Below, one piece after another: positions 16,018-24,645 of a DNA stretch of 64,000 nt. The DNA comes from Arthrobacter sp. AL12. GTDB taxonomy: Bacteria > Actinomycetota > Actinomycetes > Actinomycetales > Micrococcaceae. Within the stretch, counting starts at the first letter, position 1; every line of letters starts with the position of its first letter. The DNA is taken from contig NZ_JASBQY010000001.1 in assembly GCF_029960645.1 (NCBI RefSeq), positions 455,641 to 519,640 on the forward strand. The letters are read 5' to 3'. The position numbers and the translations under genes were made by a program. A model generated the notes under the pieces. The model was given only the letters and a program-made list of their open reading frames with translations. It ran no database searches and was not told the origin of the DNA.

Positions 16018-16563
16018 TCTCGGAGATTCGCTGCTGGGGACGGCCGACCTGCCGCTGGACGTGCCCGCCTTCTTCATAACAACGCGTGGCCAGACCGCCA
16101 GACCGTGCTCACGTTCGGACTGCACGATTTGCCGGATGCCTTCCGACCATTGGGATTCGGGCAGCTCCTGGAAACCGAGGCGCCGGTAATAGGGGGCATT
16201 CCAGGGGACTTCTTCAAAGGTCGTCAGGGTCAGTCCGTACAGTCCGCGGGCTCCGGCCCAGCGGGCCGCTTCCTCGACGAGCAACCGGCCAATACCGCGG
16301 CGGGCATATCGGGGGTGGACAGTCACCTGCTCGATGTGCGCGAACCGGTCGACGACGTCGAGCAGAAGGTAGGCGATCGGATCGTCCGCGGCATCGGTGG
16401 CCACCCAGGCTCTGCCGCCCTGCTGGTAGACGGCCAGGGCATCCAGGGCCGGCGGCGGATCGTCCGCGATCGCTGACATGCCGATGTGCCGGAATGCCTC
16501 GCCCGCGGCGGCTTCGATGCCGCGCAGCTTCGACAGGTCCCCTGCCCTGGCATCCCTGATCAT
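16015..16563 (-). CDS. GNAT-family N-acetyltransferase
   Basis: A 182-residue acetyltransferase. The acetyl-CoA loop is VHPRYARRGIGRLLVEEA (about residues 85-102), preceded by the strand IEQVTV and followed by the substrate-side stretch LTLTTFEEVPWNAPYYRRLG, all typical of this superfamily. The start MIRDARAGD at 16563 gives the normal N-terminus; the frame is open further upstream but those residues overlap the hydrolase remnant on the other strand. The C-terminus runs into the palindrome at 15981-16017, so the last few residues may not be original. The acceptor substrate is unknown. Confidence 0.8.
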   Translation of the reverse strand: MIRDARAGDLSKLRGIEAAAGEAFRHIGMSAIADDPPPALDALAVYQQGGRAWVATDAADDPIAYLLLDVVDRFAHIEQVTVHPRYARRGIGRLLVEEAARWAGARGLYGLTLTTFEEVPWNAPYYRRLGFQELPESQWSEGIRQIVQSEREHGLAVWPRVVMKKAGTSSGRSAVPSSESPR

Positions 16564-16591
16564 ACGGACCAGTAAACCAGACGCGGACCCC

Positions 16592-17089
16592 CGGCCGTCC
16601 GGCGGCCTCGCCGGGCTCGCGGACGGCCTGGCGGCGATCCTGGACGCCGAGGGCGTCAGGCAGGCGGATGTGCTGGGCTCCTCCTTCGGCGGCTTCGTGG
16701 CCCAGACGTTCGCCCGCCGGCACCCCGAACGTGTGCGGAGCCTTGTGCTCGCGAACACCGGAGGCCCCGCCGCGGCGCCGCTTCCGTTACTTCCGCTCCT
16801 GCTCCGCGTCCTCGCCGTCCTTCCGGAAAAAGCCGTGCGTTCGTTGACCGGCTGGACCTGGCGCCGATGGTTTGTCCCGGGCTCGCAGGACGACGCTGCT
16901 TTCTGGAACACGCTGCTCACGGACATCCTCAGCCGGCTGGGGAAAGCGGACCTGCTGTCCGCCCTGCGGGATATGAACGACTTCGCGCATCTGCCGGCCA
17001 CGGGAGCACCGGGGGCACCCGCCCTCACAGCCCTGACGGCGCCGGTACTCCTGATCGAATCGGAGCGGGACGAGGCGTTCTCACCCCAC
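16592..17089 (+). pseudogene. Alpha/beta hydrolase remnant, truncated at both ends
   Basis: This stretch encodes the middle of an alpha/beta-hydrolase: the helix AAILDAEGVRQADVLG, the nucleophile elbow GSSFGG (Ser of GxSxG), the cap region and the strand VLLIESERDEAF that carries the acidic residue. The N-terminal strands with the oxyanion HG motif are absent, because the gene begins abruptly where the opposite-strand GNAT gene starts. The C-terminal helix with the catalytic histidine is also absent: after FSP the frame turns into unrelated sequence. It has no proper start and is judged non-functional. Confidence 0.65.
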
Positions 17090-17129
17090 AGTGAGGGAGT
17101 TCCTGCGCAGACCCTGAGCCCACGGCAGG

Positions 17130-18080
17130 CTAGGAAGTTGGCCCACGCGCCCGCCAACGTATCGGAGAGCGCTGGCTCGTTGATAGTTGAGGGATCCAGC
17201 AGCGCACCGTGTTGCGGTAGTGCCGGAATTCTTCGCCGAACCGTTCCTTGAGGTCAGTTTCCTCAAGCGGTCTGACGGCGTAGTTCCACACCAGCGAGCC
17301 CGCGACCGCGTAGGCGACGACGAGCCATGACTGCAGGATGAGTCCGATCGCGGCGCCCTGGACAATGCCCGCGACAGCCATCGGATTACGAATCCAGCGA
17401 TATGGCCCTGCGATGACCAGACGATTGGGCATCGCCGACGGCAACGGCGTGCCGGCTCCCAGCGTCGACATCACTACGGCCGACCAGACGCCAAGGGCAC
17501 TGGCGAGCACGAGAACCGTGACACCGACAGGACCTGCAACCCACGGAAACGGGAGCGTCACCGCCCACCGCTGTTGGAGAAACGCCAAGGCGGCCGGAAT
17601 CACCACCAGGAAGAACCCCCAGAAGAGGACGATTTGCCCAAATGTCGAAGCCACGTGGGCTGCCGCGGTCCGGCGGCTGCTGGCGGGACGGAATGCGAAC
17701 GGACCGCGGACGATCCACTCGGTCGGTACGCGCCCCAGCAGGACGAGGCAGAGCGCAATCAGCGAACCTGCGGCGGCCGCCCCCATGCTCAGTACGCCCC
17801 AGCCCGCTTCGGTGGTGATCGTGGCATATACCGCCAGTGCGGCGGCGACGACGCCTGTCCAGACAGTGGCCACCACCGCGGCAGCCCTGACGCCGGAAGC
17901 CGCCACGGCCGAGGCGACGACAAACAGTGGAATATCGAAGACCGCCACCGCGGCCGGGTCGAGATTACCGAGAGTCACCCGGCGCACCACGGGCGCCACG
18001 AAGACCGCGGCCCACCAGGAGAAACCGGCAATCGCCTGCATGGCGAAATAAGCTCGACCCCACCGAACCAAGTCAGTCAC
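17130..18080 (-). CDS. Isoprenylcysteine-carboxyl-methyltransferase-like membrane protein
   Basis: A 316-residue polytopic membrane protein with about seven or eight helices. The C-terminal third has the ICMT/phospholipid-methyltransferase signature: GPYRWIRNPMAVAGIVQGAA, then EETDLKERFGEEFRHYRNTV, the usual S-adenosylmethionine-binding end of this family. Bacterial members methylate small isoprenoid thiols, phenolics or unknown lipids; no substrate can be named. The N-terminal helices are unusual extra segments. The start is uncertain: GTG at 18080 keeps the first hydrophobic region, ATG at 18041 is possible, and the open frame extends to 18224. It is transcribed away from the ETF operon. 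Confidence 0.75.
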   Translation of the reverse strand: MTDLVRWGRAYFAMQAIAGFSWWAAVFVAPVVRRVTLGNLDPAAVAVFDIPLFVVASAVAASGVRAAAVVATVWTGVVAAALAVYATITTEAGWGVLSMGAAAAGSLIALCLVLLGRVPTEWIVRGPFAFRPASSRRTAAAHVASTFGQIVLFWGFFLVVIPAALAFLQQRWAVTLPFPWVAGPVGVTVLVLASALGVWSAVVMSTLGAGTPLPSAMPNRLVIAGPYRWIRNPMAVAGIVQGAAIGLILQSWLVVAYAVAGSLVWNYAVRPLEETDLKERFGEEFRHYRNTVRCWIPQLSTSQRSPIRWRARGPTS

Positions 18081-18159
18081 CGGGTCAACCCATGCATCAA
18101 TAATCCCTGTCGGCTTGTCGATGGAATGCTTCAAGCAGCCGCTTGCGGCTCTATGACGT

Positions 18160-18186
18160 AGCCGTGTTGGTGTCGAAGACACGGCT
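18160..18186. promoter_or_regulatory. Inverted repeat in the divergent promoter region
   Basis: Arms AGCCGTGT (18160-18167) and ACACGGCT (18179-18186) are exact complements around 11 bases; an inner GTGTC-GAA-GACAC hairpin overlaps. It lies between the divergent methyltransferase and etfB genes (gap 18081-18360), so an operator is possible. A leader hairpin is an alternative. Confidence 0.35.
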
Positions 18187-18360
18187 GGCCTCAGCCTACC
18201 GAATTCGACCCCTGCGTCTGACACAAAGTCGGCGGCACTCCACAGCGGCGTCCTGATCGGGAGATCGCGTCCCTAGACTGGCAGATAGCACTGCAAGAAA
18301 AATGCGCCAGTTCGGCATGTCTCCTTCAGCGAGACACGCCCGCCACAGGAAGAGCCATCG

Positions 18361-19137
18361 ATGAAGATAATCGTCCTCGTAAAGGAGGTCCCCGACACCT
18401 ATGGGGACCGCAAACTGAACCTTGCTACAGGCCTCGCCGACCGCGCAGCCAGCGAGGCGGTCATTGATGAGATTGGTGAGCGGGCCCTGGAACTGGCGCT
18501 GACGTACGCCGACGCGAACGAGGGCACACAGGTCGTGGTCCTTTCCCTCGCTCCCGAGGGTGCCACGGCAACGATACGCAAGGGGCTTGCGATGGGCGCG
18601 GGAAGCGCCATCCACGTCTCTGACGAAGCGCTCCGGGGCGCGGATCTCGGGCTTACGGCGGAAACCCTCGCGGCAGCGATCCGTCGCGTCGAGTTTGACC
18701 TTGTGATCACCGGCAACGTCTCCACCGATGGTTCCGGCGGCGTGATTCCCGCGATGCTTGCAGAATTGCTTGACGTGCCGCTTGCCACCGGCCTCAGCTC
18801 CGTAGAGATCAGCGACGGCGCGGTGTCCGGCTCCCGTCCCGTTGAATCCGGCGTGCAGAAGGTGTCAGCGAACCTGCCTGCGGTGATCTCCATTACCGAG
18901 GCGCTTCCCGGTCCGCGCTTCCCGAACTTCAAAGGAATTATGGCGGCGAAGAAGAAGCCCCTCGAGGTCCTCACCCTCGCGGACCTTGGGATCACGGCCG
19001 ACGACCCGGACGCGGCGCGTTCGATCATGCTGACCGTTGCAGAGAAGCCGCCGCGCACGGCGGGCGTGAAGATCATTGACGAGGGCGACGCCGGCGAGAA
19101 GCTCGCTGCCTTCCTTATAGACAACCGACTGGCTTAA
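18361..19137 (+). CDS. etfB: Electron transfer flavoprotein, beta subunit
   Basis: A 258-residue ETF beta subunit. It pairs with EtfA, binds AMP (or FAD in bifurcating forms) and shuttles electrons from acyl-CoA and related dehydrogenases to the membrane. The family start [20 protein letters not shown] is clear, as are the nucleotide-loop motif [20 protein letters not shown] and the recognition region [27 protein letters not shown] precedes the ATG. etfA begins 12 bases downstream and a membrane cytochrome b follows, forming a three-gene operon. Several acyl-CoA dehydrogenases in this window could be donors. Confidence 0.95.
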   Translation: MKIIVLVKEVPDTYGDRKLNLATGLADRAASEAVIDEIGERALELALTYADANEGTQVVVLSLAPEGATATIRKGLAMGAGSAIHVSDEALRGADLGLTAETLAAAIRRVEFDLVITGNVSTDGSGGVIPAMLAELLDVPLATGLSSVEISDGAVSGSRPVESGVQKVSANLPAVISITEALPGPRFPNFKGIMAAKKKPLEVLTLADLGITADDPDAARSIMLTVAEKPPRTAGVKIIDEGDAGEKLAAFLIDNRLA

Positions 19138-19148
19138 GGAATAACGAC

Positions 19149-20135
19149 ATGACTGAATTCCCTCGTGACGCGATCCTCGTCGTCGTCGAAAGCCAGGCTT
19201 CGGGTGAACTCGAGAAGACTGCCGCCGGGCTCTTCGGGGCCGCCGCCGCAGTTGGCACGCCCATTGCGTTGGTACTCGCCTCACCCGGGGCAGGCAGCGC
19301 CGCCGCCGCGGAGGCCGCAGCCCTGGGTGCCGCGCAGATACTGATCGCGGAGACTCCGGATCCTTCCGAGCTCGGTGTGCCGGGCGTTGACGCGCTTGCC
19401 GCCGCGGTGGAGCTGGTGCAGCCGGAAGCGATCCTGATTTCGCATTCTCTGAACGGGCGCGACCTGGCCGGCCGTTACGCTGCTCGTGCGCGGGCTGCGG
19501 TTTCCGTCGATGCGATCGGTGTCTCCCGTGATGACGAGGGCATCGTGGCCCACCACTCCGTCTACGGCGGTGCCTACGATGTGACGTCAACGTCCACGTT
19601 CGGGCCGCCGGTCATTACGGTTCGCCAGGGCGCCATCGAAGCCCGTGCCACGGCTCAGCCGCCAGCGTCGGAGACCCTGGCCGTGACGGCTTCCGGGAAG
19701 CCGGCCGCCCGGATCGACTCGTTCGATGAGGCCGTCGTTGCCACGTCGCGGCCGGAACTGCGTGGCGCGGCGAAGGTTGTAGCGGGTGGCCGCGGCCTCG
19801 GGTCTGAGGAACAGTTCGCCCTCGTTGGACAGCTCGCCGATACCCTCGGCGCTGCCATTGGCGCGTCGCGTGCCGCGGTGGATGCGGGCTACATCCCGCA
19901 GTCGCATCAGGTCGGCCAGACCGGGGTCTCCGTGTCATCGCAGTTGTATATCGCGCTGGGTATTTCCGGCGCGATTCAGCACCGGGCGGGGATGCAGACC
20001 GCGAAGACGATCGTCGCCATCAACAAGGATGGCGACGCGCCGATCTTCGAGATCGCCGACTTTGGTGTGGTCGGAGATCTCTTCAAGGTTGTCCCCCAGC
20101 TGATCAGCGCCCTTGAGGCTCGGAAGAACCAGTGA
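19149..20135 (+). CDS. etfA: Electron transfer flavoprotein, alpha subunit
   Basis: A 328-residue ETF alpha subunit with the conserved C-terminal FAD domain: [40 protein letters not shown] (the loop that contacts FAD), [20 protein letters not shown] and [20 protein letters not shown]. With EtfB it accepts electrons one at a time and carries them to a membrane acceptor. The stop codon overlaps the start of the downstream cytochrome b gene by one base, which implies coupled translation and suggests that the membrane protein is its direct partner. Confidence 0.95.
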   Translation: MTEFPRDAILVVVESQASGELEKTAAGLFGAAAAVGTPIALVLASPGAGSAAAAEAAALGAAQILIAETPDPSELGVPGVDALAAAVELVQPEAILISHSLNGRDLAGRYAARARAAVSVDAIGVSRDDEGIVAHHSVYGGAYDVTSTSTFGPPVITVRQGAIEARATAQPPASETLAVTASGKPAARIDSFDEAVVATSRPELRGAAKVVAGGRGLGSEEQFALVGQLADTLGAAIGASRAAVDAGYIPQSHQVGQTGVSVSSQLYIALGISGAIQHRAGMQTAKTIVAINKDGDAPIFEIADFGVVGDLFKVVPQLISALEARKNQ

Positions 20136-21844
20136 TGGCACCCCTGTCTGGCTCGATCCGGCGGGGCCTGCCGCGCGTCGAAGGCGGGGAACCCTGGCCT
20201 CCGGCAGGCCAGGCGCCCGCACGAGTTGTCACGGCGGGAGCCCCTTCGGCGCCTGTTTCCGGGGCCGGGCCGGTCACCGCCGGACCAGCGGCCGCAATGC
20301 CCTCCGCCCCCGTCCCCGTTGCTGCTGCCGCGTCCGAGGAAACGGCAGCGGATGCGACGGTGGTGTCCGCTCCGGTCCCTGCCGTGACCGCAGGCGCCGC
20401 GGGGGTGCGGCAGCTTCGCCGCGGCCTGCCGCGCGTGCCGGGCGGCGAGCCTTGGCCGCCGGCGGGCGAGATTTCGGTGCAGGTGCCGGCTCTGTCCGGT
20501 GCTCCCGCCGCCGGCGTCACACCGACGCCGGCGGCAAGGGCTGCTGCAGATGCTGCTGAGCAAGCAGCAGTGCCGGCAGCGACGTCGGTTGTAGCTGCCC
20601 CAGCCACCGCACCGGCCACCCTGACGACGGGAACCACACCGCTTCGTCGCGGGCTGCCCCGGATCCCCGGCGGTGAACCGTGGCCGCCGGCGGGGCTAGC
20701 TCCGGCGGTCGCTGGTGCTCCTGCGGTGGAGGCAGCTCCCGGACCCATCGCCGGGACCGAGGCGCCAGCTGCCCGGGTGGTGGTGGAGACCGTTGCCGAG
20801 GCACCGGCTGCCGGCGTGGAGGAGACCGTTACCAGGGTGGAGCCGGCAGCGGCCGCGAGTGCACCCGCCGTCACAGCCGCCCCGGCACCGGTGGCACAGT
20901 CCGTTGCCGCTGGAAAACCCGTGCCTCCGCGGGCCGAGGCACGGCTCTACGGTTCGCGCACCCTGGGCCAGTGGATCAGGCGCGTCGTGCTCCTCGCGGT
21001 CGGCGCCGTGGCCGCCGCAGCGATTCTTGTGCTCGCCGCGCGGGGTGTGACGACGCTGCCGGGTGTGCCGGAGTTCCTCGAAAGATACCCCGGCGAATAC
21101 CACCTGCCCGCGACCGCCGAGCCGGGATTCCCGTGGTGGGCGCAGTGGACGCACTTCCTGAACCTCTTCCTGATGGTGCTCATCATTCGCTCCGGCTATC
21201 AGGTGCGCACCCAGCAGAAGCCGCCGGCGTTCTGGACGCCGAAGCGCGGCGGCAAGAAAATCAGCATCACCCTCTGGCTGCACCAGTCGCTCGACATTTT
21301 ATGGCTGGCCAACGGTCTCATCTTTGTGGTGCTGCTGTTTGCCTCCGGCCACTGGATGCGCATCGTACCGACCAGCTGGGAGGTGTTCCCGAACGCGCTG
21401 TCCGCGCTGCTGCAGTACATGACTCTCGACTGGCCCGTTGAGAACGGCTGGGTGAACTACAACAGCCTGCAGCAGTTGATGTACTTCATCGTGGTGTTCA
21501 TTGCGGCCCCGCTCGCGGTCATCACGGGAGTGCGCATGAGCGAGTTCTGGCCGAAGAACGCGAAGACGCTGAGCAGGATCTACCCGGTGGAGGTTGCGCG
21601 CGCGCTCCACTTCCCGACGATGCTGTTTTTCGTGCTGTTCATTCTCATCCACGTGTTCCTGGTGTTCTCGACCGGAGCGCTGCGGAACCTGAACCACATG
21701 TTCGGCGGCACCGACGTGGTGAACTGGGTCGGGTTCTGGCTCTTCGCGGCCGCCCTCGGCGTCACGGTAGCCGGGTGGTACGCCGCCCGTCCGATCCTGC
21801 TCGCACCAATCGCGAAGCTGTTTGGTCAGGTGAGCAGCCGCTAG
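20135..21844 (+). CDS. Cytochrome b561-like membrane protein with three N-terminal RRGLPR-GGEPWPPAG repeats
   Basis: A 569-residue protein. The first ~270 residues are an Ala/Pro/Val-rich linker with three copies of a 17-residue motif, RRGLPR(V/I)xGGEPWPPAG, at residues 9-25, 95-111 and 171-187. The C-terminal half has about six transmembrane helices with histidines placed for haem (WWAQWTHFLNLFL, WLHQSLDILWLANGL, ARALHFPTMLFFVL, ILIHVFLVF), as in diheme cytochrome b561 / formate-dehydrogenase gamma / hydrogenase b subunits. Coupled to etfBA, it probably passes electrons between ETF and the quinone pool, a job usually done by ETF:quinone oxidoreductase, which is not encoded here. The start overlaps the etfA stop (TGATG context). 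The motif function is unknown. Confidence 0.8.
   Translation: MAPLSGSIRRGLPRVEGGEPWPPAGQAPARVVTAGAPSAPVSGAGPVTAGPAAAMPSAPVPVAAAASEETAADATVVSAPVPAVTAGAAGVRQLRRGLPRVPGGEPWPPAGEISVQVPALSGAPAAGVTPTPAARAAADAAEQAAVPAATSVVAAPATAPATLTTGTTPLRRGLPRIPGGEPWPPAGLAPAVAGAPAVEAAPGPIAGTEAPAARVVVETVAEAPAAGVEETVTRVEPAAAASAPAVTAAPAPVAQSVAAGKPVPPRAEARLYGSRTLGQWIRRVVLLAVGAVAAAAILVLAARGVTTLPGVPEFLERYPGEYHLPATAEPGFPWWAQWTHFLNLFLMVLIIRSGYQVRTQQKPPAFWTPKRGGKKISITLWLHQSLDILWLANGLIFVVLLFASGHWMRIVPTSWEVFPNALSALLQYMTLDWPVENGWVNYNSLQQLMYFIVVFIAAPLAVITGVRMSEFWPKNAKTLSRIYPVEVARALHFPTMLFFVLFILIHVFLVFSTGALRNLNHMFGGTDVVNWVGFWLFAAALGVTVAGWYAARPILLAPIAKLFGQVSSR
20159..20695 (+). repeat. Three dispersed 51-bp coding repeats (17-residue motif)
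   Basis: Copies lie at 20159-20209, 20417-20467 and 20645-20695. Each encodes RRGLPR-V/I-x-GGEPWPPAG. The protein motif is almost invariant while the spacers between them are low-complexity Ala/Pro/Val, which points to selection on the motif itself rather than to recent DNA duplication. Confidence 0.85.
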
Positions 21845-21849
21845 GCGTC

Positions 21850-22224
21850 TCAGGCCTTCGCGGCTCCTCCGGGCATTCCTGTTGGCAGGGCCGGCGACCA
21901 GGCCCGGTCGTAATCCGGATGCTCCCGATGGGAGCCCGCGAGAATGGTGAGCATCGACCTTCGGGCGATGGCAATTGTTCCTTCGGCTTGGCTGAGGTCG
22001 GCGATCCCTTCGGCGTCGGCAGCTTCCGTCCAGCTGGCAATGATTGCCCGCTTCTGGGCGCACTCGTCCAGCATTAGCTGGCCCAAAGAGACTTGGTCAT
22101 CGCTTTCAGGGACATCGGCGGTGCCCGCGAAGGTGCCCTCCCGGACGGCTGCTTCCTGCTCCGCGATGCGCGCTTCGAGAAACTCAACGAGACCGGTCCA
22201 TTCGGCCCCGGTGGGACCGGTCAT
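21850..22224 (-). CDS. DUF6221-family protein
   Basis: A 124-residue soluble, acidic, helical protein. The opening FLEARIAEQEAAVREG, the middle LDECAQKRAIIASWTEAADA and the end REHPDYDRAWSPA match the DUF6221 pattern as I remember it, a family common in Actinobacteria (also on phages) with no known function. The start at 22224 overlaps the stop of the upstream gene by four bases, so both are one transcript. The larger open frame upstream is not protein-like. It is convergent with the cytochrome b gene, six bases away. Confidence 0.7.
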   Translation of the reverse strand: MTGPTGAEWTGLVEFLEARIAEQEAAVREGTFAGTADVPESDDQVSLGQLMLDECAQKRAIIASWTEAADAEGIADLSQAEGTIAIARRSMLTILAGSHREHPDYDRAWSPALPTGMPGGAAKA

Positions 22225-22781
22225 TCGGCGGTCCGTGGCGTCTGTTCGTGGGCTGTTTCGCTTGTCGAATCCTGCTCCCCGTTCGAACCTGCCCGGATGA
22301 ACAGTTCGCGTGACGCCATCTCGATGCCGAGGGCCGTCGCGGCAATATCCTCGAGGGCGTCCTGAATCCACAACACGGCGGTCTCGCTGGCTGCTCCCGC
22401 GGCTTGTTCGGCGGGCTGTGGTGCCTGTGTCAACGAGTACCGGGCCACCTTCTCCTTCAGCGTCGCAGCGAGGCCTTCGATCTCTGCCAACAGCTGATCC
22501 CGCCACATCCCGGAATCTTGCTCACCACTGCCGCCGCCGGTGGACAATGGCGGCTGGTCAAGTCCCGGTTCCTGCCGTTTCCACAGGAAGTCTGCCAGTT
22601 CTGCCGCCAGCACCTGCTGCCGGGCCTGGGCCGGCGGCGCTGGTGCCTGCCCGCCGTCGTCCGTTTGTCCGAGCTGCTGTTCGTTCTGTTTCCCGCGTTC
22701 GGGGCGCGGATCATCGGTGATGGCCCCGGAACGGTGGAAGGGGTGTACGGACGCGGGTCTAAGGATGGGGTTGCCTGGCAT
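22221..22781 (-). CDS. Hypothetical protein, helical
   Basis: A 186-residue hydrophilic protein of unknown function. The N-terminal half is Pro/Gln/Arg-rich and probably disordered. The C-terminal half is helical, with MWRDQLLAEIEGLAATLKEK and AVLWIQDALEDIAATALGIE. The start at 22781 is decided by a strong ribosome-binding site (AGGAGG, nine bases upstream on the minus strand); the open frame runs further but without such a site. It is translationally coupled to the DUF6221 gene, so the two products may work together. No domain is recognised. Confidence 0.6.
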   Translation of the reverse strand: MPGNPILRPASVHPFHRSGAITDDPRPERGKQNEQQLGQTDDGGQAPAPPAQARQQVLAAELADFLWKRQEPGLDQPPLSTGGGSGEQDSGMWRDQLLAEIEGLAATLKEKVARYSLTQAPQPAEQAAGAASETAVLWIQDALEDIAATALGIEMASRELFIRAGSNGEQDSTSETAHEQTPRTAE

Positions 22782-23126
22782 CGGTGGGATCCTCCTGGAT
22801 ATTTCGCCAAGTAATGGCGCTACCGGGGTCCAGGGCAACACAGGCAGTTTATCTGATCTTGACTCAAGACGGTAGGGCGCCGGGGCAGGTCCATGCCGCT
22901 GCGACAGCCATGGCAGAAATGGGGAACTGATGCCGCCAGCAGGCTCGATGGTAAGCAGGCATAGACTGAACAAACACTTGGGTGGTTCCCTAGCGATTGT
23001 TGGCACTCCGACCAGGCCGAGGAGGCGACCCCATGGCCAGTATTTTGTACCGGCCGATTGAGCGGCACCCATCTGCCCCGGCGGGGAGATTCGGCGTCAT
23101 TGGTTCAGCCGCGCAGGGTTCCCGGC

Positions 23127-23825
23127 ATGGGTGATGGCACGGACTCGGTGGCACAGGGACTCGACGCCGGCCTCTGCACCGGGTTCGTTGAGTCGTTGCC
23201 GGTCTCAGGGGCCTCCATCTCCGTGTTCTCCGGCCTGGCCCCGGAGACAATGGTCTGCGCCAGCGACGCAGTGGCGGCAAGGATCGATGAGCTGCAGTTC
23301 GATTTGGGGGAAGGACCGCGCTGGGAAGCCCTGCGAACCCGCGGACCCGTGCTCCTGCCGGATGTGCGCAGGGGGCCGCACGCCGCCTGGCCGGTCTTTG
23401 CAAAATCCCTGCTGGAGCTGGATGTTGCGGCAATCTTCGTTTTCCCGCTCGCGCTCGGCGCGTTGGATATCGGCGTCGTGGAGCTTTACAGTACCGAATC
23501 CGGCCGGCTGAGCCCGGCAAAGCATTCCAGAGCCCTGCAGCTCGCCGACGCCGCAACCTGGCTCCTGCTGCGCCAGCTCCTGACCCTCGCACCCGAAGAC
23601 GGCACTGCCGACCCGCCGGATGGCTCTCCCCTGTCACGGCGCGAGGTGCACCAGGCCACGGGAATGGTCCTGGCGCAGGCCGGGACGTCGGCGCGGGACG
23701 CACTTCTGCTGATCCGGGCTCATGCTTTTTCCAATGACCGTACCGTCCGGGAGGTCGCCCGGGAGGTCGTCAGCAGAAGCCTTGACTTCACAACCGGAGG
23801 CGGCTGCGACGGGCGCGTGCAGTAG
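23127..23825 (+). CDS. GAF-ANTAR domain regulator (first of two)
   Basis: A 232-residue cytoplasmic regulator. The N-terminal GAF domain (about 15-160; ISVFSGLAPETMVCASDAVA, FDLGEGPRWEALRTRGPVLL, VAAIFVFPLALGALDIGVVE) can bind a small ligand. The C-terminal ANTAR domain (about 175-225; RREVHQATGMVLAQAGTSAR, ALLLIRAHAFSNDRTV) binds dual stem-loop RNA and works as an antiterminator. The signal is unknown. A second GAF-ANTAR gene begins nine bases downstream, so both are made together. The upstream gap (22782-23126) holds divergent promoters; I could not pick an operator. Alternative starts exist upstream, to 23058. Confidence 0.85.
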   Translation: MGDGTDSVAQGLDAGLCTGFVESLPVSGASISVFSGLAPETMVCASDAVAARIDELQFDLGEGPRWEALRTRGPVLLPDVRRGPHAAWPVFAKSLLELDVAAIFVFPLALGALDIGVVELYSTESGRLSPAKHSRALQLADAATWLLLRQLLTLAPEDGTADPPDGSPLSRREVHQATGMVLAQAGTSARDALLLIRAHAFSNDRTVREVAREVVSRSLDFTTGGGCDGRVQ

Positions 23826-23834
23826 AATCCGGAT

Positions 23835-24548
23835 ATGGCGATGTTAAGCCGCGCAGGACGCGTGAGTGCCGCTTTCGTCAAGATAGCGGACACATTAGTG
23901 GCGGACTACGACGTCTTCGACCTCCTCCACACGCTGGTGGATGAATCGGTTGGCATTCTCGACGCCGCCGCCGCAGGACTTGTGCTGGTCGATCCGGCCG
24001 GAGACCTCCAGGTAATGGCCTCAACCAGCGAGGAAAGCCAGCTCGTGGAAGTCCTCCAGCTCGACGCTGGTGCGGGACCGTGCGTGGACTGTTACCGGAC
24101 CGGAGCCGTGGTGGCCATCGACGACATCGCGGCGCAGGGTTCCCGATGGCCCCTCTTCCAGTCCTCTGCGCTATCCCAGGGATTCCGGTCCCTGCACGCC
24201 GTCCCTATGCGCCTGCGCAGCCGCACCATCGGCGCCTTGAATCTCTTTGGCCACGAGGCCGGTCCCCTCACCGCCGATGACGCCGCGATTGCCCAGGCCT
24301 TCGCTGACGTGGCCACCATAACCCTGCTGCAGGAACGCGCCGCCAGGGAAAGCGCCCTGATCAACGAACAGCTGCAGCGGGCCTTGAACAGCCGCATCCT
24401 GATCGAACAGGCCAAGGGCGTGATCGCCCACACCTCCAATGTCGACATGAGCGCGGCCTTCGCGCTGCTGCGCGGCTACGCCCGGGCCCACAACCAGACC
24501 ATCTATGAGACAGCGGACAAGGTCATCAACCGCAGCATTTCCCTCTGA
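23835..24548 (+). CDS. GAF-ANTAR domain regulator (second of two)
   Basis: A 237-residue paralogue of the upstream gene. GAF domain: about 15-165, with TLVDESVGILDAAAAGLVLV, LDAGAGPCVDCYRTG and FRSLHAVPMRLRSRTIGALN. A helix (QERAARESALINEQLQRALN) links it to the ANTAR domain (about 180-237; SRILIEQAKGVIAHTSNVDM, FALLRGYARAHNQTIYETAD). This matches the GAF-ANTAR RNA-binding antiterminators common in Actinobacteria. Residues CVDC in the GAF pocket could sense redox or metal, which is speculative. The RNA targets are unknown and need not be adjacent. Confidence 0.9.
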   Translation: MAMLSRAGRVSAAFVKIADTLVADYDVFDLLHTLVDESVGILDAAAAGLVLVDPAGDLQVMASTSEESQLVEVLQLDAGAGPCVDCYRTGAVVAIDDIAAQGSRWPLFQSSALSQGFRSLHAVPMRLRSRTIGALNLFGHEAGPLTADDAAIAQAFADVATITLLQERAARESALINEQLQRALNSRILIEQAKGVIAHTSNVDMSAAFALLRGYARAHNQTIYETADKVINRSISL

Positions 24549-24645
24549 GTCGAAAGCCGGGTGGACAGGGCTGGAAACCACGGGTGCGCTCCGCGTTAAC
24601 GGCCCGTCGGGGGGCAGTCGGCGATGCTGGTACCGGTCGACGGCG

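Noticed and set aside
16478..17251. A complete alpha/beta hydrolase over the full open frame
   Set aside because: The first and last parts do not match the fold, and the oxyanion motif and catalytic histidine are absent.
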